A stretch of 64,000 bases of DNA from Nageia nagi. Its lineage: Eukaryota > Pinophyta. A program made the position numbers and the translations under genes. Location of the stretch: the NCBI GenBank assembly GCA_050084985.1, contig JBITNC010000001.1, positions 161,200,001-161,264,000 of the forward strand. Direction: 5' to 3'. Under the pieces are notes generated by a model. It was not told the DNA's origin and made no database searches. It was given only the letters and a program-made list of their open reading frames with translations. Shown here piece by piece: positions 57,029 to 64,000 of this stretch (the first letter of the stretch is position 1; every line of letters begins with the position of its first letter).

Positions 57029-57349
57029 ATGAAGGTCAAAGAGTTCTTTAAAAAGCACCCTCTCATAATATTATTGGATATGGGAAGTACTCATAATTCC
57101 ATTGATCCACAAGTGGCTAAGGTTGCTAATTTTTACATTCACTCTACAAATAATTTTGATATTATGGTTGGTAATGGAGAAAAAATAGCATTTAAAGGCA
57201 CATGTCATAATATTAAACTAAGCATGGACCACTATACTTTGAAAAGCAACATGTATGCTTTACCACTTAGGGGATGTGATATAGTTTTAGGGGTACAATG
57301 GTTGAGGACTTTATCATCATACAATGGAATTTTGCAAAGCTATAGATGA
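57029..57349 (+). pseudogene. Aspartic protease of element F
   Basis: An open segment of 106 residues: LIILLDMGSTHNSIDPQVAK has the catalytic Asp (LLDxGST), and LPLRGCDIVLGVQWLRTLSS is the C-terminal VLGxQWL motif. It follows gag after a short linker and precedes RT. Confidence 0.88.
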
Positions 57350-57559
57350 CCTTCAAAATATATGAACAAGAGCATACTCTTAGGGGATTACAAAGTGGAT
57401 CTATATAAATTATGAGCTCACATCACATGGAAAAGATTATACAAAAATTGGAAAAGAGATGCTGGTATAGTTATACTCTTTATCAATCTCCAAATCTAAA
57501 ATCATAGAGCCTAAGGATCTATAGCCCATCTTAAGTAAGCATTCAAGTACCTTTGAGGA

Positions 57560-58340
57560 ACCAAGGGACTTACCACCTAAGTGATCACATGATCTTGCTA
57601 TCTAGTTGGTGCTAGGAAGTCACCCACCAAACATTCATCCTTATCAATATCCTTGTTTACAAAAAAAATGAAATTGAAAAATTGGTTAAGGAACTGTTGG
57701 ATGCAAGAGTAATCCAACATAGTGTAAGCCTATACTCTTCTCTAGTTATATTGGTTCATAAGAAATATGGTTCCTAGCATATGTGTGGATTTTAGGGCCC
57801 TCAACAAAATTATCATAAGGACAAATTTCTCATCTTAATCATTGATGAATTATTTGTTGAACTACATGGGGAAAGATATTTTTCCAAGCTAGACCTATGA
57901 TCTGGGTATCATCAAATCCACCTCAAGGAGGAGGATATACTAAAAATTGTATTTCACACTCATGAGGGCCATTACACACTCATGAGGGCCATTATGAGTT
58001 CTTGGTCATGCCTTTTGCCCTCACAAATGCTCCATCCATGTTTCAAAGTTTAATGAATTAGGTGTTTCATCTGTTCCTCAAGAAATTCATTTTAGTTTTC
58101 TTTGATGATATCTTGATCTATAGTAAGACATGGTAAGAACATATGACACATGTTGACCAAACCTTACAAATCTTGAAGGAACACTAGCTATATGCAAAAA
58201 AATCAAAATGTTCATTTGATAAGAGGGAAATTAACTACTTAGGCCTTGTTATGTTCGAAGAGGGAGTTAAGGTGGATCCATAAAAGATTACTAACATGTA
58301 GAATTGGTCTATTCCTACATCTTTGAAAAGTATTTGAGGA
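57560..58340 (+). pseudogene. Reverse transcriptase of element F
   Basis: Readable pieces: [36 protein letters not shown] and LVFFDDILIYSKTW (catalytic FFDD, in place of the usual FVDD) and YAKKSKCSFDKREINYLG. Many stops. A 20-bp tandem duplication (57955-57974 and 57975-57994) shifts the frame just before FLVMPF. Confidence 0.88.
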
Positions 58341-58343
58341 TTC

Positions 58344-58950
58344 ATGTGTTTGATAGTCTATTATAGGAAATTTGTGAAATATTATGGCAATATTGTAGCA
58401 CCTTTAACCATGTTGTTGAAAAAGAATGCATTGCAATGGCCCCCTCAAGTTGAAGCAACTTTCCTTAAGCTTAAGGAGGTGATGTGTACCACCCTAGTAT
58501 TAGCAATGCCATATTTTACTAAAAATTTTGTGATAGAAAGTGATGCTTATGGAGTAGGAATTGGGGTAGTATTAATGCATAAAGGGCATCCCTTGGCATT
58601 CACTAGTAGAGCACTCTCTAGAAAAAAATTGGGTAAATCCATTTATGAAAAAGAAATGCTTACCATCATTCATGCATTTCAACATTAGAGACCATATCTC
58701 ATTGATTTCCATTTCATCATCCTCATAGATCATCACAGTTTGAAATTTTTCATTGAGCAACACATTTCTATGCCTAAGCAACAAAAATGGGTAACCAAAC
58801 TACTGGGGTATGATTATGATATAGTATACCATAAAGGTAAGGAGAATGTGGATACTAATGCTTTGTCCAAAACATTTGAAGATCAAGTAGCACTGCAAGC
58901 TCTTTCATCTCTTATTCCTCAATGGTTGGATAAAATTAGACAAGAGTAGG
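58344..58950 (+). pseudogene. RNase H of element F
   Basis: Open segments 58344-58688 and 58740-58949: VYYRKFVKYYGNIVAPLTML, FVIESDAYGVGIGVVLMHKG (catalytic Asp), EKEMLTIIHAFQH (Glu), then KWVTKLLGYDYDIVYHKGKE and NVDTNALSK. One stop lies between them. It is the usual connection domain and RNase H after RT. Confidence 0.9.
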
Positions 58951-59079
58951 TAGAGGATAGTTCCACCAAAGAATTGGTAAAATAGATCTCTCAAAACCCA
59001 TGAGTAAACCACACCATACATGGCATGATGGTATTTTGAGATTCAAAGGTTGAATTTTGTTACCATCTCCTTCAAAATG

Positions 59080-59960
59080 TAAATCAAAAATACTTTCCAA
59101 ATTGCATTCCACACCTACATCAATACATGAAGGATTTTTGAAAACTTATAAGCAAATGGCATGGTCATTCTATTGGATAGGTATGAAATTGGATATCAAG
59201 CAGTTTATGGTAGCTTGTGATGTATGTCAATGACAAAAGGGTGAGAAAATGGGTAATCTAAGACTCCTTCAACCTCTTCCCATACCTACCCATACATGGA
59301 CCGATATCTCAATGGATTTCATTGAAGGCCTTCCTAAATCTCATGGTAAATCAGTTATTCTAATGGTGGTTGATCGGTTATCCAAATATGCTCATTTTGG
59401 TTCATTGACTCATCCCTAAAAAGAAATGATAGTGGAATAATTATTCTTGGATACAATTTTAAAACTACATGGCATGCTAGAGATGATTGTTAGTGATCGT
59501 GATCCCACTTTTACAAGTCATTTTTGGCAAGAGCTTTTTAAATTGCAAGGTGCCCAACTAAACATGAGCTCAACATATCACCCACAAATTAATGGTCAGA
59601 TAGAAATTTTCAACAAATGATTGAAAACATATTTATGTTATTTTGCTTTAGCCTAACCTACAAATTGGGTATGATGGCTTCCCTTGGTTGAATGGTGGTA
59701 TAATACATCTTATCATTCTACTAGCAAGATGACCCCTTATGAACTAGTGTATGGTAAAGCTCCACCAATAATCACCTCATATGTTGTAGGTACTAGTAAA
59801 GTTTAGGTAGTGGAATTAAATTTAGTTCCGCAAGATGATATTCTTCATTTGATCAAGGATAACCTTCAAATAGCCCAAAAATATATGAAATAATAGGCTG
59901 ACTAGTAATGTGTGGAAAGAGAGTTCCAAGTAGATGACATGGTCTTTTTGAGGCTGCAAC
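59080..59960 (+). pseudogene. Integrase of element F
   Basis: The zinc domain end is WIGMKLDIKQFMVACDVCQ. The core has [20 protein letters not shown] (Asp), MIVSDRDPTFTSHFWQELFK (Asp) and YHPQINGQIEIFNK (Glu), so the DDE residues are kept. Then SKMTPYELVYGKAPPII. About seven stops, mostly TAG, TAA and TGA, lie in an otherwise nearly continuous frame. Confidence 0.9.
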
Positions 59961-60360
59961 CTTATTGCCAAAAATCCTTAAAAATAAAAGGCCTTCAAAA
60001 ATTGGCCCTAAAGTTGTATGGTCCTTACAAGGTGTTATAGTGCATTGGCCTAGCTGCATACAAATTAGAGCTTTCTACTTCTTCAAAGATTCACCTAGTG
60101 TTTCATGTCTCTTACCTTAAGAAAATGGGTGGATCAAAGGTTCAAGTTTAGACATAATTACTTGAGTTAGCAGAGGATGGATCAATGGTAATGGTACCTA
60201 AGGTAGTTCTAGATCAACACTCATGATATCTTCATAATCACTCCATCACAAAAGTCCTTATGCAGTGGCAAGGCATGGCACCAGAAGATGCAACATGAAA
60301 AATCCTTCATCAACTGTAGCAATAGTTTCCACACTTCAAGCTTTGAGGAAAAAGCTTCAT
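59961..60360 (+). pseudogene. Integrase tail and chromodomain of element F
   Basis: LKLYGPYKVL, AAYKLELSTSSKIHLVFHVS then YLKK is the GPY/F-type tail. VPKVVLDQHS, ITKVLMQWQGMAPEDAT and FPHFKL form a chromodomain, which directs chromoviruses to heterochromatin marks. Stops are present where Trp (TGG to TGA) would be expected. Confidence 0.82.
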
Positions 60361-60363
60361 TCC

Positions 60364-60376
60364 AAGAGGGGTGGCA
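60364..60376 (+). other. Polypurine tract of element F
   Basis: AAGAGGGGTGGCA, directly before the 3' LTR TGTTAGG. Confidence 0.85.
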
Positions 60377-60788
60377 TGTTAGGATCCCACATCCTAACAT
60401 TTTAGTGTTAGTATTAAGTATTTTATTAAATGGTCAACCTATATTATAAACCATAATATTGTTATTCTAAGGGTAGGGCTCGATTATGCATTACTATTAG
60501 GGTTAAGGTTAGTTTAATATAAATAGATAGAAATGTGTGGAGAAAGGTATCTTGAACATTATTTTTTATCTTTAGAGTTGTAAAGAGGCATCCCCATTTA
60601 AGTGGCCTATGATTCTATTACTATTCAATAAAATCCAATCCTTATCTATTATTTGATGCTATTTTGTGTTCTATTTACCAGTTCATGCACTGTTATTTTC
60701 TAATAGATAGTTGTCATTTTCCTATTAAAGTCAATATTCATTTCATTTCTATAATAATTTATTTTTTTATAATTGTAGTATTGTAACA
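60377..60788 (+). repeat. 3' LTR of element F
   Basis: 412 bp, the same tip inverted repeat as the 5' LTR, ending ...attgtaaca. About 50 differences from the 5' copy. Confidence 0.93.
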
Positions 60789-61640
60789 AATATACTATTA
60801 TTTTAGGAAGACCATGGATTCAAGAAATGGAATGTGTCCCATCTACATTACATGGTTGTCTACAATACATTCATAAGGGGATATTCCATTGCATTCTAAG
60901 AGATGAAAATCCATACTCACATTACAACATTACACAATGATCAAAGACAAAGTTGACCATATAAAATTCAAAAAAATAAATCTATCTCTATTAAAGGAAT
61001 ATTTCAAACCATGTCGATTTCATATTCTATTTTTAGAGAACTTACCCTCTCAGATAAGATATGTTTGAGTTATGAAAGTCCTATTCAATAGGGGCATCAT
61101 TATAAAGATAAGAGATGTGAAGTAAAATTCAAATAAGATTATGTAGATGAGATTCAACCATTAGAACAATTTTAAATTATGTTCAATAATATGGTGAAAG
61201 AAAAATCAAGGCCTAAATGGATGAAAATGATCTATCTTTACAAAAAATATGAACCAACATATTTTCCACCTAAGCCTCCATAGGCCCCTCAATGCTTATC
61301 TTCAACATTAGGCTTCAATGTTCAACACTTAAAGATTTTTGATTTCATATCCTATGAATCCTTGGGAAATCAAAACATCTATGCTTTAGAAAAGAAACAA
61401 AATAATGAGAACCTAAATTTTATGCCATTGTTAAAGGTTGAATCATAAATTATTCAACACTTATATTATAAACATTGTGTTATATTAACTGAGATAAAGA
61501 AATTTCATGATAATTCAAGTATTTATATTAAGAATAAATATTTTATTTTCCATCACCAATTGGGGCATGATACTGATTAATGTCACTAATTGAAACACAT
61601 ATTTCAAGATTTAATAGATGATGGATGATGTAACAACCCA
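60789..61640 (+). pseudogene. Element E pol, continued after element F
   Basis: After target copy aatat, protease resumes: TIILGRPWIQEMECVPST, LHGCLQYIHKGIFHCILRDE, NPYSHYNI, as in element B. Then low-conservation sequence includes KSRPKWMKMIYLYKKYEPTY and, at about 61553-61628, HHQLGHDTD.CH.LKHIFQD, a second Cys/His cluster like that at the end of gag. Recognisable sequence stops near 61640. Confidence 0.7.
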
Positions 61641-62999
61641 ACTAATGGCACTAGTTGACTTCGAGCACCATCAATGATGTGAATGAAACTATGTTTAAAT
61701 TATTTATATGTGATGATAAATAGAAATATGTATTGTTTATATCAATGTGATGCTAACTTCAAGATTATGTATGATGCAGGTAATAGGTCAATCTAACAAA
61801 GAAACCAAGATAGAGATTTTAGGAAACCAGGATGAGTGGTTAAGGGAACAGATTGGTAAGAGTAAGGAAATGATTAGCATTGAATTGCTAATAGACTCAT
61901 AAGGACCCTTAATAAATCATATAGATGCATATTAAAACTATTTTTTTTGAAAATATCTCTTTATATGGATGTGAATGTGCACTAATAAATTTATATTGTA
62001 GGATGAAGGGATTGTTGCAGGTAATGAGTGCATGTGTAAAAGATTAATGCACATTTTCAAAAGTTTGTTGCTTACCTACAAGGAATATTCCATTAATTGG
62101 AATTCAAATTTTAACCTAGGATATTGGTAATAATTAACAAAAAAATTAAACTTATAAATAAGAAATGACACTTGTGTTTTCTTCATAATTAGACTTATTT
62201 AGCAACTCCAAACTATTTGAGTTCATAACCCCACCCAATTTATTATTTGAAGGTAGATGCTAATGATTTGAAATAAAGTTTTGTAGATTTCTCAAAACTT
62301 TTACAAAAGTATCAACATCTCTACCTTTACATGTAAATATGGTAAGATGGAACAATAGTTCTTTTCTTGGAAGTATTAGTCCCATTTCACCTATAAATAT
62401 TGAAAAATTTTAGAGGGATAGGCATTCTCTTCCATTATTTCCAAGAATTTTGGTTAGAGTCCTATGAAGAAAGGGATTCTGTCCTCTTTAAGCTTAGGTA
62501 CTTTTTTTCTTTTTTTCTAGATGTTTGGTCAAAATGTTTAGTTACCTTGAGAATGTATCATTTTTTATTTTTATTTTGAAGGAAAGGTTCATTTAATTTC
62601 TTTTACTACCATAGTACAATATAAAGGCTTTTCTAGAATTCTTTGATATTTCATATGTAAGGCTTTATAAAAATTATTTTGATACATTGTAAAGCTTCTT
62701 TTTTTGCATTTATTGTAGTCTACATTTATTGAAGTTTGTAAAACAAAAGGAGGTCCATGAAAATATTTTAATACTATTAAAGTACTTGGATAAGACCCTT
62801 TTGAGTTGGTATATGACAGGTAAAGTCTTGGATCCTTTTCTAGTTGTAAAGTAAAAATAAAAAAGCATTAATTATTTGAATAATGTAAAAAGACATGTTT
62901 AATTGTCATACAAGTTACTATACTATTTGAAAACTAAGAAATTTTACCTTTATTTCAACATTGTACTTCTATCTTCAATGTTATGTGACTAAAAGATTA
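61641..62999. other. No gene recognised
   Basis: AT-rich. It has gcaggtaat twice (61777 and 62019), which may be chance. No frame, repeat or RNA gene is supported. The junction with element E is not clear, and no target duplication was found. Confidence 0.45.
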
Positions 63000-63930
63000 T
63001 CAAATATTGAATAATTATTTAAAATGTGATAGAATATCTATTCTTGTTTAATGGATCCCCGAACTTCCATATCTGCATAGAATAAAAAGCAATGGAGTAT
63101 AATTACATTATGTAATTCTTGGGTACTACATAATTCTTCTACATTTGCTCTATTAACTCACTCACAAACATAACATTTGATTAGAAAAGATTCTTATTTT
63201 CTCTTCAATAAATCTTCTTACTATCTTCTAGAGCTATCATGGTGGTGCATCTAGGTTTCAAATTTTTAGTTTACTCCTTAGAAAGTGTCTTATGCGTAGT
63301 CTTCTCTCAACATAATTAATAAAAATGGGCACACTGTTAACTAATATTCATACCTCTTCATAATTCTCCTCTATGCATTTACATTTGGCATTCTATCTAA
63401 ACTTGTATATTCTTCTCCACACATGACTACTAGCATACTCCTTTCTTTTTCTTATACTAATGTTGGCAAATGTTATAGAGTTTGGCTTTTGCTTCTGAGT
63501 GTTGTGCTTTATCAGAAGACATAATTATTTCATGCATTTCCTACTAAAAAAATGATTATAGAAACTCTATTCTTAATAGGCATATTATTTAGCATCTAAT
63601 GTGCCTTCTCTATCACCCATGTTTTGTATACATGTACATCAGAATCTAGCATATGCTGGAGAGATGATACTAAAGGTTTCAATTCTTGGCACTGCACCTT
63701 ACCAAGAAGATCCTTTCTATGCTTCCTATGAATTCAGTGATCATTGTATTCCATGAAACAATATCTACATTTGATATATTTTCTTCTCCTTTCTACATAT
63801 ATGTTTAGTAGGATGCTCATGACTATAATATTTCATGAGAAACCTTTTTTATTTACTTTTTAATGGATCTATTTACCTTCTTTCAAATCTTCCATGGTGG
63901 CACATACCAAAAGAATACTAGAAAAGGTTT
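63000..63930 (-). pseudogene. Degenerate PPR repeat series
   Basis: On the minus strand 63908-63700 reads VCATMEDLKEGK, a stop, IH.KVNKKGFS and NIIVMSILLNIYVE. 63250-63130 reads ATMIALEDSKKIY with SELIEQM. The words gttggcaaatgttatagagtttggct (63462) match gcttgcaaaggttatagagtttggct in the series at 36.7 kb. Same orientation as the other PPR relics; dead. Confidence 0.68.
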
Positions 63931-64000
63931 TTATATTTTAGTTTTAATTTTAGAAAGTCTTCCATGCTTTCATCATATTAATCTAGGGCATATCCAAATA

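Larger units (their letters stand above)
54740..60788 (+). mobile_element. Element F: Ty3/gypsy chromovirus (Reina-like)
   Basis: A complete 6.05-kb element: LTRs of 412 bp (54740-55151 and 60377-60788), target duplication aatat, initiator-Met type PBS, PPT, and gag, protease, RT, RNase H, integrase and chromodomain on the plus strand. Short LTRs, this PBS and the chromodomain fit chromoviruses, perhaps Reina. The LTRs are only about 88% identical, so it is the oldest insertion that can be dated here. Confidence 0.93.
48427..61640 (+). mobile_element. Element E: Tat-like LTR retrotransposon, cut by element F
   Basis: It has an LTR starting TGTAGACACCCAAAAATG, like the LTR of element B read on the minus strand (TGTAGACACCTAAAAATG). 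A PBS related to that of B follows, then a leader with matching blocks, gag, and protease split at 54739/60789 by element F. It continues to about 61640, where recognisable sequence ends. No 3' LTR is seen in the window. It is older and more decayed than B. Confidence 0.75.

Noticed and set aside
61777-62030. gcaggtaat words as host-gene splice sites
   Set aside because: No coding sequence on either side supports exons.
1-64000. tRNA, rRNA or snRNA genes
   Set aside because: I saw no convincing candidate by reading; a tRNAscan-SE or Rfam search was not possible.

Overview
This is a gene-poor, AT-rich stretch of a large plant nuclear genome. It is built almost entirely of Ty3/gypsy LTR retrotransposons nested in one another, with relics of plant pentatricopeptide-repeat (PPR) genes between them. 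The PPR style and the age spread of the elements suggest a gymnosperm, possibly a conifer; that is inference. I saw no intact host gene, rRNA, tRNA or CRISPR array. Element letters are mine and LTR identities are counted by eye.

Layout: (1) 1-4684, element A, plus strand: a very young deletion derivative (LTRs about 99.6% identical over the shared 1.07 kb) in which gag is joined to the end of integrase. Its 5' LTR starts before the window. (2) 4685-7709, old sequence with two PPR 3'-end relics on the minus strand. (3) 7710-33790, a CACTA-like terminus split by element B (7808-33565, 25.8 kb, minus strand, TSD aaagc). B is a Tat/Ogre-like element with gag, protease, G-patch, RT, two RNase H domains, integrase, an unknown duplicated domain and an antisense plant mobile domain (PMD) gene. 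Element C (16716-24875, TSD ataat) sits inside B's pol gene. C has only gag, an antisense three-exon PMD gene and three tandem-repeat arrays. (4) 33791-42470, old sequence: a possible solo LTR, a degenerate PPR series on the minus strand, an unknown broken reading frame and an array of about 20-bp-spaced motifs. (5) 42470-61640, a nest of three: Tat-like element D (minus), cut by Tat-like element E (plus), cut by chromovirus F (54740-60788, TSD aatat, initiator-Met PBS, chromodomain). (6) 61640-64000, old sequence with another PPR relic on the minus strand.

Relative ages from LTR divergence run A < C < B < F, and E and D must be older than F. All protein genes carry breaks except A's gag fragment.

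The most interesting feature is shared by B and C. Each carries, antisense to gag-pol, a PMD gene with its own TATA box and a tiny first exon followed by a phase-0 intron. Each also has its own short palindrome-like motif scattered in the PMD promoter or leader, in intron 1, in the LTRs and in other non-coding parts. This looks like a trans-factor plus cis-motif module, perhaps for anti-silencing. That function is a hypothesis.
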